Below, piece after piece: positions 9,901-17,092 of a DNA stretch of 35,444 nucleotides. Source of the DNA: Chordibacter sp038110535 (lineage in GTDB: Bacteria > Verrucomicrobiota > Verrucomicrobiia > Opitutales > Seribacteraceae). The position numbers and the translations under genes were made by a program. The number at the start of each line of letters is the position of its first letter. Positions within the stretch are counted from its first letter, which is position 1. The notes under the pieces were generated by a model. That model did no database searches and was not told where the DNA came from. It saw only the letters and a list, made by a program, of their open reading frames with translations. The stretch lies in NCBI GenBank assembly GCA_038110535.1, contig JAYNJW010000018.1, forward strand, positions 1-35,444, read 5' to 3'.

Positions 9901-10060
9901 TTGAAACATCCCTTTCCTGGATTGGAGAAAAGGCATCATAAAGATCGAGAAGGACTAATAAACCGGACCAAGCAAGAAAACCTACAAGCAGGGCACCCAG
10001 AGACCGGGCAATGATCAGGCTTCTGGACTCACGCTTTAATCTACGGACAAAATTAGCCAC
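6926..10060 (-). CDS. giant DUF4175-like membrane coiled-coil protein
   Basis: A 1044-residue protein. Hydrophobic helices lie at ~18-38, ~54-73 and ~145-163. A beta-rich extracytoplasmic part (~165-500) follows, including a region with ITEPAKDLELPFDADPLLIEVFAADDHGVSDLRL. From ~510 to the end the chain is extremely rich in Gln, Glu and Lys with coiled-coil and low-complexity character (for example QLEKQKAKGKGQGQPSESS). The overall plan matches DUF4175/TIGR02302-type proteins found with MoxR and BatA genes; I assign this by architecture, not by a profile search. The start is GTG, placed 6 bases after a strong AGGAGG and overlapping the upstream TAA by 8 bases. Its function is unknown; a long periplasmic structural rod or scaffold is a reasonable inference. 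Confidence 0.82.
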   Translation of the reverse strand: MANFVRRLKRESRSLIIARSLGALLVGFLAWSGLLVLLDLYDAFSPIQERDVSIWVLGALATSLISFLVLFLRVWVKRPSPQELARQVESAHPQLRDLLNTAIEIEAKHEDPPLMERRVLRQLDKKAHLMDWGKGLRPSSSFLNFLIFGFLAGIALSLWNFERSPMTKVRAVISGEPGLEVWTSLSGSTEGLLNGPDAEYRRGTDISIRADIVRAHRGKKEAWIEWFEHNRTVRLSMLPTAIPGRLEFILPSLQETVRYRVVTPSLQSDWHEIVPYDPPSLEFARWEITPPAYLQMDPVIHDGFGYIEAPENSSIQLDVRVKGVPEKISARLLGKDKNVTLEKAGQVTFSWSGKMDKEWSARLALSDLAQPSRPAVLHDSISFSPIPDEPPIVEITEPAKDLELPFDADPLLIEVFAADDHGVSDLRLHISHDGVKNEQELFINPVEKEKAVTGILDLSEYPLAVGDVITYMAFVADNREPESQLARSEIYFIEILPPEGNMTDMDEQAGGGMEGDTKEIPIRQFINRTKQIIRDTYDAMMKEGLPREDQSLALCAEALSLKNEMTKTYDEFEGMFPIVDGLDLGELLNEATYHIEQTEIFTGNQELEESVESSEQTLRKLVQLYALMQQLEKQKAKGKGQGQPSESSGEQGEQKEEKEDPSKDPAQQLEDLAKELEELKDLEERQDSLNEQIGQAAGRGQSGQSNLDLASSQEAIKRDLDGLRKQRYDRSGKLGDVSNLDQAGGEMKQGAGDLRRDQPRQAQPHGELASEALGRAISQVEQEMSQLAADLVDQLTSRAEQLGEGQGNLRAQTNDAGGGQGERLRQDQESLNQGVEQLLDQIDRTARTLGKFQERATEELLNAARDAKAGGLEKAGKRASNSLLYEAFPQASKEQGKVQQGLDDLQGGLQDLEDRLRYGDSAELGELAEHLQKMRQEGRGMGEEEFRKSNEEAAQAVGNLPDSDSDERLLNLTRMFEESAIAEEIMNGRSLSAGAVEEASRLVEQFFWQQAAEQNLRRNHQATRAPAGYRKQVQEYFRRIAEGE

Positions 10061-12062
10061 TTACCACCTCCTCTTTATTAGTGGAAACAAAGGATGGTGC
10101 AGAAACGATCATTTCCACAACCAAGAGGAGAGACACAAACATGGCAAACCAGGGCCATAAGGATTTAGCCTCATCCGGGCGTGGGTATGGCAGGATTGAA
10201 TCTGCATCACCGGCAAGAGGCCGACCCCCCGCCAATGCATCAAGTAATTCGTTCTTGCTCATCACCTCAGGCATAGATTCGACCAATGGATGCACGACTT
10301 CAATCCTTTGATCTCCGACTTGTAGTAATCCTATTTCTTTAGTTTCTACCAAGGTCTGTGAGATTTCTTGATGTTCCCCCGCTTGCAAACGCAGGGTCCC
10401 CCCATTCCCCTGGTCTTTTGCATGCAAAGAACCAAGCTCGACCAGTAAGGGAAGAAAGGAGTTACGCATAGGCAAATCCGTCCATTCTGGAATCATGCGA
10501 AAGGTAAAAAAGACCAACTTCCCTCCCCCAGGAAAGGAACGGGTCAGCACAAGAGGGCGCCCGGAACGATCAAAGAGAGGCACATCAACACCCTCTCCTT
10601 CATCCACCTTGATAAACTGCCGGATTTGGGAAAGGTATAAATCACGGACCGAATCACCAGAAAACACTTTGCTCAATCGACTATTTTCCGCCAAAACCTC
10701 GATCCTGTATGGTTCCATGCGAAAAGCAGTTCGGTTAATCCCGCCGAATGTAAAATCGAGCAAGCCAGACTCTTTTAATGCCTGATTCATACGGACATGC
10801 GACTCAAGTGGGGGCGTCATAATGACTTCCCCACCCTTTTCTAAATGATCTAATAATGATGGAGCGAGATCTTCGTCCTCAAACCAACCAGAAATTCCCA
10901 ATACCATCAATAAATCAATCGGTGTTCCTTCCATGCCAAGCCTCAATTCTTTGGTTCGTTCATCATTTTCCTGCCATCTATTCCAAAGCCCATCCCCAGC
11001 ACTTTCGATTGCTGCACGAAGGAACTGTTCTTCCAATGTGTCTGTATTGTCCTCTTCAGGCTTTTTCCAAAACCCAAAAATACGAGGCGGGGGAGGAAGG
11101 ATCCAAAGGGCTTGTTTATCATCCGACAAATAAGAATCATTTCCTTCAATCTGAACAAGGGCATGGGCATAATCCTTAGCGGGTAAAACGAACTGTAATT
11201 GCTCGGTACCTTGAGGCGCTAAACGAACCTGGGTTGTCTGCCTTATACTCCCTCCGGCAACTAGGGAAACATTACAATCCGTACGATTATCGTCGAAATT
11301 TCTTAACGCCGCCCATACCCGGACTTTTTCCTGCCCAGCCGGTGCAACCTTGGCGTCAACAATCGCACGATTGCCAGTCCTGTCCTGCCAGTAACTATCA
11401 CCATGGCCAACCGGAAAAAACTCGAGTTCAATTTCATCTTCAGAAAAATTCCCTACGATCTCCTGCCAGGAAGACCTTTGAAAATCACTGATCAGAACAA
11501 TTTTCCTAGAGTGCAAACCTGAGGAAAACAAGGCAGGTGCCCGGTCTATCATTGCCTGTAGTCCAAAAGGAGAATTTTGTAACTTAACCCGATCAAGCAA
11601 AGAAAGTAATTCCTCTCTGGATGTACCAGTTGGCCATTCCAACAAGGAGCCATCCTGGAAGAGTAGAAGCCCGAAACGAACATCCGAATCTTGCTCCAGC
11701 CTTGAACGGATCTCGGACAAACCTGCCTGCCAAGCACCCCATCCTCCCATGCTGGGTGTAGAATCTAAAAGAAATAACCTTTCCGAACGATCGAGAGCTT
11801 GGGGAGAAGCAGGTTCCTTTTCCTGCCAATAGGGATCAGCCAGCAGCAAAGCGAGAAGAAGAAAAATGATAATGCGTAACCAAAGCATTGCCCAATCGCT
11901 GGGCTTTCGCCGCCCACTCCTCGGGATGGTGGAGGAACGAAGAAAGCGAAGACTCGAAAAAGGAAGCTTCTGGGCAATCCTGCGATATGCCAAGTGGGCC
12001 AAAATGGGCATTGCGACTTCCAGACCCGTCCACAAGGAAAGGGGCTGTCCAAACTCAATCAT
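10053..12062 (-). CDS. BatA-type aerotolerance/VWA membrane protein
   Basis: A 669-residue protein with a BatA N-terminal region (PF07584): MIEFGQPLSLWTGLEVAMPILAHLAYRR, a linker with the usual SSLRFLR, then a transmembrane helix at ~57-76 (WAMLWLRIIIFLLLALLLADP). A VWA domain begins at ~95. Its MIDAS motif reads D100-S-T102-P-S104, with Thr at the usual first Ser; LISDFQRSSW is the later strand. A large extracytoplasmic part follows, and a C-terminal helix (SLWPWFAMFVSLLLVVEMIV) leaves a short tail. BatA-family proteins in Bacteroides and Leptospira are linked by name to aerotolerance, though the mechanism is unresolved. The frame is open to 12134, but ATG 12062 is preferred because it overlaps the DUF58 stop as ATGA and gives the conserved N-terminus. 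Confidence 0.86.
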   Translation of the reverse strand: MIEFGQPLSLWTGLEVAMPILAHLAYRRIAQKLPFSSLRFLRSSTIPRSGRRKPSDWAMLWLRIIIFLLLALLLADPYWQEKEPASPQALDRSERLFLLDSTPSMGGWGAWQAGLSEIRSRLEQDSDVRFGLLLFQDGSLLEWPTGTSREELLSLLDRVKLQNSPFGLQAMIDRAPALFSSGLHSRKIVLISDFQRSSWQEIVGNFSEDEIELEFFPVGHGDSYWQDRTGNRAIVDAKVAPAGQEKVRVWAALRNFDDNRTDCNVSLVAGGSIRQTTQVRLAPQGTEQLQFVLPAKDYAHALVQIEGNDSYLSDDKQALWILPPPPRIFGFWKKPEEDNTDTLEEQFLRAAIESAGDGLWNRWQENDERTKELRLGMEGTPIDLLMVLGISGWFEDEDLAPSLLDHLEKGGEVIMTPPLESHVRMNQALKESGLLDFTFGGINRTAFRMEPYRIEVLAENSRLSKVFSGDSVRDLYLSQIRQFIKVDEGEGVDVPLFDRSGRPLVLTRSFPGGGKLVFFTFRMIPEWTDLPMRNSFLPLLVELGSLHAKDQGNGGTLRLQAGEHQEISQTLVETKEIGLLQVGDQRIEVVHPLVESMPEVMSKNELLDALAGGRPLAGDADSILPYPRPDEAKSLWPWFAMFVSLLLVVEMIVSAPSFVSTNKEEVVSG
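10067..10072 (-). promoter_or_regulatory. strong Shine-Dalgarno fixing a GTG start
   Basis: The minus strand reads AGGAGG followed by TGGTAA and then GTG at 10060. The spacing is ideal and supports GTG as the start of the 1044-residue protein, although its 5' end overlaps the preceding gene. Confidence 0.75.
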
Positions 12063-12964
12063 TGTTTCGCTGCTCGCATTCCCAAAAATTGCCGTATGCC
12101 AAGACCGAGTTCCTGGTTGGTGCGCAGGGTACAAAATTCTGCACCTGCACGGGCTAGAATAGTGCTCAGTTTCTCAATATGTTCAACCACTTGGCCCTGG
12201 TAATCAGAACGAATTCGCTCAGGCGAGACCGATACTTCGCCCTCGCCCTCCAGTTCGATAAAGCGGACAGCTTCCGCGTCTGGCAGGACCTCCTCCACTG
12301 GATCAAGGATCTGCAGGCACATGCAAGCATATCGGGTTGAACGGGCAAATCCCAAGCGGTCAAGCAATTGATCCTCATTTTCTAAAAAATCTGAGATCAC
12401 CACCACGGTGGCCTGCCGGGGTAGTTTGCTCTTCAATTTATCCCATGAACGATCTTCCAGATCCCCCCCCTGTGGCTTCATCCCTCCGATACAGGCCAGA
12501 ATACTTGAAAAACTTTCCTTTCCACTCCGGGGAAACATCCATTCCTGGAAATGATCAGACCCCCCGAATAAGCCGATACGGTCTCCTTGACGATGCCCAA
12601 GATAAAGCAGGCAGGAAGCAAGCATTTGAGCATAACGAAACTTGGAACATGGGGAATTTTCACCCTGGTATGCCATGGACGCACTTGCATCCAGAACAAT
12701 CATTAAATTTGCATTGGTACTCTCCTGATAAGTCCTGCTGACCAATTCTCCGGTTTTGGCAAAAACCTTCCAGTCCACACTTTTTAAGTCTTCACCAGAC
12801 TCATAAGCACGATACTGGAAAAATTCGTTTCCGTGCCCTTGCCTACGGCTTCGGTGAACCCCAAAATGATTGCCCTCCACCACCACGCGGGCAAGCAGGG
12901 AAAGATCTTCAATAGAGGCCAGGTGGGCCGGATCAAGCAGTAGGTTCTTCGCAGTTTGAACCAC
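12059..12964 (-). CDS. DUF58 domain VWA protein
   Basis: A 301-residue protein of the DUF58 family (PF01882), the usual genetic partner of MoxR ATPases. The family signature is visible as FQYRAYESGEDLKSVDWKVFAKTGEL (residues ~49-74, read in two parts: FQYRAYESGEDLK and SVDWKVFAKTGEL). A VWA-like fold follows with an intact MIDAS D92-A-S-A-S96 and VVVISDFLENEDQLL. No transmembrane helix is obvious, so it is probably cytoplasmic or membrane-associated, where it would act as an adaptor between MoxR and membrane VWA proteins (inference from family behaviour). The start is GTG with only a weak ribosome-binding site, 32 bases after moxR. The stop overlaps the BatA-type ATG. Confidence 0.9.
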   Translation of the reverse strand: MVQTAKNLLLDPAHLASIEDLSLLARVVVEGNHFGVHRSRRQGHGNEFFQYRAYESGEDLKSVDWKVFAKTGELVSRTYQESTNANLMIVLDASASMAYQGENSPCSKFRYAQMLASCLLYLGHRQGDRIGLFGGSDHFQEWMFPRSGKESFSSILACIGGMKPQGGDLEDRSWDKLKSKLPRQATVVVISDFLENEDQLLDRLGFARSTRYACMCLQILDPVEEVLPDAEAVRFIELEGEGEVSVSPERIRSDYQGQVVEHIEKLSTILARAGAEFCTLRTNQELGLGIRQFLGMRAAKQ

Positions 12965-12996
12965 AGGTAAGGAAAGGATAATGCTGGTTAAAAATA

Positions 12997-13992
12997 TTAT
13001 TCCGTGACCTGAGCAAGCAATCGCTCGATCAGAGCGTCAGACTGCAAACCCTCAGACTCGGCAAGGAAACTGGGCAGGATACGATGACGCAGGGCAGACC
13101 CGGCCAAAGACCGGACATCCTCCCGGGATGCATTGGGCCGACCTTCGAGCAAGGCTCTGGCCTTGGCCGCCAGGACCAAAGCCTGGGACCCACGAGATCC
13201 CGCACCCCACTTGATACGTTCAGCGATCCAAGGATCGCAGCCCGGTGTGCCAGGCCGGGAAGCTGCGGCCAAACGCACCGCATAGGAAACCACACTTTCG
13301 GGAGCAGGGACCTGACGGGTCAGGGCTTGCAATGTCTCAATTTCTTGACCGGAAAGCACTGGCTGAGGAGTGGGGCGTTCTTCTCCGGTGGTGTCTCCAA
13401 CCATACGGACTTCATCGGCTTCATCCAGATACTTAATAACTGGATTTAAGAGGAAGCGGTCGAGCTGGGCTTCGGGCAATGGATAAGTGCCCTCCAGTTC
13501 AATCGGATTTTGCGTGGCAAGCACGAAAAATGGACGATCGAGCGGACGGGTTTCGCCAGCCACAGTAACCTGTCTTTCTTCCATTGCTTCGAGCAGGGCT
13601 GCCTGAGTCTTGGGAGGGGTGCGATTGATTTCGTCCGCCAGTACGACTTGAGAAAAAATAGGACCAGGAACAAAACGAAAAGATAATTTTCCACCGGTAG
13701 GATCCTCATCGACAACTTCTGACCCTAACACATCGGCCGGCATCAAATCGGGAGTGAATTGAATGCGTTTAAAACCAAGGCTCAAACAATTTGCCAATGT
13801 TTTAACCAGCAGGGTCTTGCCCAGTCCCGGAATACCGGTCAGGAGACAGTGCCCACGGGCCAACAAAGAAATAAGTAATTCCTCGATCACCTCGTCCTGA
13901 CCGACCACCGATTTACGAATTTCCGCCAGTAAGCGGTCGCGCGTTTCTGATAATTTATCCAAGGCTTCTTCAGCCACTTTGTCTGAGATCAT
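12997..13992 (-). CDS. moxR: MoxR family AAA+ ATPase
   Basis: A 331-residue AAA+ ATPase of the MoxR family, close to the usual length. It has Walker A GIPGLGKT (residues 53-60), Walker B VVLADEINR (~116-124), the sensor segment LATQNPIELEGTYPLPEAQLDRF, and a C-terminal helical lid ending in SALRHRILPSF. MoxR ATPases act as chaperones that mature or activate protein complexes, often with VWA partners that carry a MIDAS site. Here it is the first gene of an eight-gene operon with three VWA proteins, so it is probably the energy-supplying component. The start is ATG. The 104-base gap upstream (13993-14096) should hold the operon promoter, but I could not identify convincing -35/-10 boxes. Confidence 0.95.
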   Translation of the reverse strand: MISDKVAEEALDKLSETRDRLLAEIRKSVVGQDEVIEELLISLLARGHCLLTGIPGLGKTLLVKTLANCLSLGFKRIQFTPDLMPADVLGSEVVDEDPTGGKLSFRFVPGPIFSQVVLADEINRTPPKTQAALLEAMEERQVTVAGETRPLDRPFFVLATQNPIELEGTYPLPEAQLDRFLLNPVIKYLDEADEVRMVGDTTGEERPTPQPVLSGQEIETLQALTRQVPAPESVVSYAVRLAAASRPGTPGCDPWIAERIKWGAGSRGSQALVLAAKARALLEGRPNASREDVRSLAGSALRHRILPSFLAESEGLQSDALIERLLAQVTE

Positions 13993-14096
13993 ATCTAATT
14001 TCTATTGATTTACTTTGATTTGGGCAACCCATCGTTCCACCACCATTCACGATGCCTCACCACACCAAATATGCATGTTTCCGGATTAAATTTTGC

Positions 14097-14966
14097 TCAA
14101 TTTTGACCGGTTAGGAGAAGCAATCGGTCCCACTCTTCCACAAATCGGCTCAAATGCGGACGGGTTTGAGAAATCTCAGATTCGAGCAACTCCCGGACAA
14201 GTTGCTGTTCTTGTAAATATTGCTCGGTGGACAATAGACCTGAAAAATGAGCAATTCTCGCCCAGAGAAGATGAGTGGTAAAAGCATCAAATTCATTGTA
14301 CTCCACAATCTCGGCAAGCTTTCCTTCCAACCACATTTGAGCGACTGAATCTCCCGACACCTCCAATTTCCCGGGGATACCACTCAAGGTAGCTGCCTGG
14401 TGAAGGGTCGGACGGTCACGAAATTGCCCCATTGCATCTGCCAAGTCCAAATTATAATCGGAATTTCTTGCATCAAAGTAGTCCACTCCCTCCCAAGGCT
14501 TGTTGGGACGATCGGAAAACCCAAAACCGGATAATCCATGCACAATGGCACGTTGTACCAGTATGGGAATATCAGCCTGGGCCGAGTTATAGCCTACCAA
14601 TTGAGGCTTCCTCCGCCCCACTGACTTCAGAAAACTGGAAAGAATGGTTTTTTCATCAGATTTCTGGGGATCAGATGGATCAATGGGTAACGAAATGAGC
14701 TTGAGGGATGTTCGACCACCCGGTGCTTGTTCGCGCAGGATTCCAGCGAGGGAAACCACCCGGCAAAGAATTGTTTTTAAATACGGTTGGGAATCAGGCG
14801 GGGCGCTCTCTTTTCTGGCACTTTGCCAAAGGGCCTCAAAAGAATCTGCCGCATCTTGGCCTGGTCCATCCGAAACCGGTGAACCAAACAAGATCTCAGC
14901 AGATTTCGGATCGGGTATCCATTCCACATCGAATGAAAATACACTATCAGCCAATTTTTTGAGCAT
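14097..14966 (-). CDS. PolB-like 3'-5' exonuclease
   Basis: A 289-residue protein resembling the predicted 3'-5' exonuclease family related to the PolB exonuclease domain (PF10108, DEDD superfamily). Exo I is FDVEW (D13, E15). Exo II is probably LVGYNSAQADIPIL, with an Asp at the expected place. Exo III is YNEFDAFTTHLLW with the Y-x3-D type arrangement. The HGLSGFGFSDRPNKPW and YFDARNSDYNLDL segments are also typical. It would degrade single strands or process ends in repair or RNA turnover; the substrate is unknown. It starts with ATG 12 bases after the map stop, so the two are probably co-transcribed. Confidence 0.82.
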   Translation of the reverse strand: MLKKLADSVFSFDVEWIPDPKSAEILFGSPVSDGPGQDAADSFEALWQSARKESAPPDSQPYLKTILCRVVSLAGILREQAPGGRTSLKLISLPIDPSDPQKSDEKTILSSFLKSVGRRKPQLVGYNSAQADIPILVQRAIVHGLSGFGFSDRPNKPWEGVDYFDARNSDYNLDLADAMGQFRDRPTLHQAATLSGIPGKLEVSGDSVAQMWLEGKLAEIVEYNEFDAFTTHLLWARIAHFSGLLSTEQYLQEQQLVRELLESEISQTRPHLSRFVEEWDRLLLLTGQN

Positions 14967-14978
14967 GGAAATAATGAG

Positions 14979-15821
14979 TTAGCAACCCAGATCAACAGGG
15001 AGGGAGAATTGTTCCACTTTTGACTGCAGAAATTTGGTCGCGTGATGATGACCGGGCGGCAAAGTAAGAATCTCCGGAGTGCCTTCGTCCACCAAAAGGG
15101 TGTGTTCGAAATGGGCAGAGGGCAAAGTATCTTCAGCGAGTGCGGTCCATCCATCTTTGGCCATACGAACCCCGGCACTTTTGGTATTGACCATGGGCTC
15201 GATACATATGGCCATACCTTTTCGCAATTGGGCCCCAGACCCTGCTTTTCCAAAATTGGGAATCTGAGGATCCTCATGCAAGGCACGCCCCACTCCATGA
15301 CCGACAAAGTTCGTGATCACTGCAAATCCAGCTGCTTCCACATGTTGCTGCACAGCATGAGAAATATCCCCTACTCGTTTCTTGTGCAATGCATTGACCA
15401 GTCCCATATAGAGAGACTCTTCCGTGACCTGAAGCAGTCGTGCCACTTCCGGTGAAACTTCCCCCACCGGCACAGTCCGGCAATTATCCCCAATGAAGCC
15501 ATCTTGACGAATGCACACATCAACGGAAAGGATATCTCCTTCCTTAAGAATTCGTTCTTTTATTCCAATTCCATGAACAACCTCATCATTGATCGACAAA
15601 CAGGTGTAGGATGGAAAAATTCGGTGACCTGAACGATACCCCTTGCAGGCACTCTTGACCCCCATTTCATTCATAATCTCACCACCCATCTCATCGATTT
15701 CCCAAGTATTCATACCCGGTTCGACAAGGGCACATAAACGGTCCAAAACGGCTGCAGCCGAACGCCCCGCCGCCCGCATACGTTCTTTTTCTTTAAAGTT
15801 TTTGCAGATCACTGATTCCAA
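14979..15821 (-). CDS. map: type I methionine aminopeptidase
   Basis: Removes the N-terminal methionine from nascent proteins in the cytoplasm using a two-metal centre. The metal ligands are visible: Asp in ILSVDVCIRQ, Asp in FIGDNCRT, His in GHGVGRALHEDP, Glu in AICIEPM and Glu in HFEHTLLVDEG. CIEPMVNTKSA and the N-terminal ERMRAAGR are diagnostic. The length of 280 residues is slightly above that of the E. coli enzyme. No in-frame ATG gives the expected N-terminus. The start is best placed at TTG 15821, with GTG 15812 as an alternative. An ATG at 15838 opens a 12-codon out-of-frame reading that overlaps this start, preceded by GTAGGGG. Confidence 0.93.
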   Translation of the reverse strand: MESVICKNFKEKERMRAAGRSAAAVLDRLCALVEPGMNTWEIDEMGGEIMNEMGVKSACKGYRSGHRIFPSYTCLSINDEVVHGIGIKERILKEGDILSVDVCIRQDGFIGDNCRTVPVGEVSPEVARLLQVTEESLYMGLVNALHKKRVGDISHAVQQHVEAAGFAVITNFVGHGVGRALHEDPQIPNFGKAGSGAQLRKGMAICIEPMVNTKSAGVRMAKDGWTALAEDTLPSAHFEHTLLVDEGTPEILTLPPGHHHATKFLQSKVEQFSLPVDLGC

Positions 15822-15911
15822 CCATTATCATACCCCTACTTTCAGCAATCTTAAAAATCACTCTGTTCAGTAAAAGAAGGATAAATTTTTGCTCCTCTTA
15901 GTCCCGCTGTC

Positions 15912-15940
15912 TTGACAAACTATTGCCACGAACCAATTGA
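15912..15940 (+). promoter_or_regulatory. weak candidate promoter for the lactonase gene
   Basis: A perfect TTGACA (15912-15917) is followed after 17 bases by AATTGA (15935-15940), which is a poor -10. If used, the transcript would begin after TTG 15937, favouring a later start codon for the lactonase gene (ATG 15949 or 15973). This is seen by eye only. Confidence 0.25.
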
Positions 15941-15948
15941 ATCAAAGG

Positions 15949-17082
15949 ATGAACAAAAAGAGAGAGAATTTCATGCCCTGCTTGCTTCTCCTTGTTTCCA
16001 TTTTTTTCCATGCTTCCTTGTTTGGAGAAAAGAGCATCTTATATGTGGGAACAGGCGGAAAGAATGCGGAGGGAATTTACCACACTGTTTTTAACCATTC
16101 CACGGGTCAGTTTTCCCAGACATCGCTGGCGGCAAAAGTTGACTCGCCCGGTTTTTTGGCACTCCATCCCCACCAAGAAATCCTCTACACCGTGGCCAAG
16201 TGGAGGGGAAACGCGGGGGTGATTGGATACCATGTCAGTAAATCCGGCACCCTTACTGAATTTACCCGGCAACCTTGTCCAGACGGGATGGGGTGCCATA
16301 TTGCGGTACATCCGAGTGGCCATTTTTTACTTACCACTCAGTATGGGGGCGGATCGGTCGGGTTATTCCTTCTGGATCAAGCGGGCAGTCTGTCCCCACC
16401 CACAATTTATGAGCATAGCGGGGGATCTGGGATTGTCGGAAACAGGCAAGACTCCCCCCACCCCCACTGGTGTGGATATTCACCCTGTGGCAATTATGCA
16501 CTCATTCCCGACCTTGGACTCGACCAGATCGTCATTTATCATGTGAGTGAGGATAAGAAAAAGATATCTCCCCATGGAAAGGCAGCATCCCTGCCCGGAG
16601 GAGGCCCAAGACACATGAGATTTTCCAAGGATGGGAACTTCATCTATTTGCTCAATGAATTGAGTTTGTCAGTGGAAACTTTTTCCTGGGATCCGGATTT
16701 GGGAGAAGCAAAAAGCCTTTTTTCCATTCCCACTCTGACCGAGCAGGAAAAGGCAGAGGAATCATTTAATTCAGCCGCTGAGATTTTAGTTCATCCGACC
16801 GGGAACTGGGTATATTCTTCCAATCGCGGTCATGATTCTGTGACCTTTTTTGAAGCGGACAGGGATGGAACCCTCCAAGTGGTACAAAAGCAGCCAATCC
16901 GGGGGGCGTTCCCCCGAAATATCAACCTAAGCCCAGATGGGAACTGGCTTCTTGCAGCGGGTCAAGACTCACACACTTTATCTGCCCATCGAATTGATCC
17001 TAAAACTGGCAAGCTTACTTTCCAAAGAGGTGCGGTGGCCCATGTGCCCAACCCTATTTGTCTGCTTTTTTTAAAAAGATAA
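15949..17082 (+). CDS. secreted lactonase family beta-propeller (6-phosphogluconolactonase-like)
   Basis: A 377-residue protein of the lactonase/YbhE-type seven-bladed beta-propeller family (PF10282). The blade pattern is clear: LYVGTGGKNAEGIY, LALHPHQEILYTV, IAVHPSGHFLLTTQYGGG, GPRHMRFSKDGNFIYLLNE, ILVHPTGNWVYSSNRGHDS and INLSPDGNWLLAAGQDS, including the conserved NRGHDS and PRN elements. Unlike the cytoplasmic E. coli Pgl, it has a signal peptide (CLLLLVSIFFHASLFG), so it is likely exported and may act on another lactone or carbohydrate. The frame also permits TTG 15937 and ATG 15973. ATG 15949 gives a basic n-region (MNKKRENFMP), while 15973 has a GAGAGA sequence upstream. It is convergent with the repeat-protein gene. 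Confidence 0.86.
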   Translation: MNKKRENFMPCLLLLVSIFFHASLFGEKSILYVGTGGKNAEGIYHTVFNHSTGQFSQTSLAAKVDSPGFLALHPHQEILYTVAKWRGNAGVIGYHVSKSGTLTEFTRQPCPDGMGCHIAVHPSGHFLLTTQYGGGSVGLFLLDQAGSLSPPTIYEHSGGSGIVGNRQDSPHPHWCGYSPCGNYALIPDLGLDQIVIYHVSEDKKKISPHGKAASLPGGGPRHMRFSKDGNFIYLLNELSLSVETFSWDPDLGEAKSLFSIPTLTEQEKAEESFNSAAEILVHPTGNWVYSSNRGHDSVTFFEADRDGTLQVVQKQPIRGAFPRNINLSPDGNWLLAAGQDSHTLSAHRIDPKTGKLTFQRGAVAHVPNPICLLFLKR

Positions 17083-17092
17083 GGCGAAAACT

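Noticed and set aside
14029..14056. Imperfect hairpin CATCGT...ACGATG upstream of moxR
   Set aside because: Only six pairs with a long loop and no U run; the position between same-strand genes gives no support for a terminator or riboswitch.
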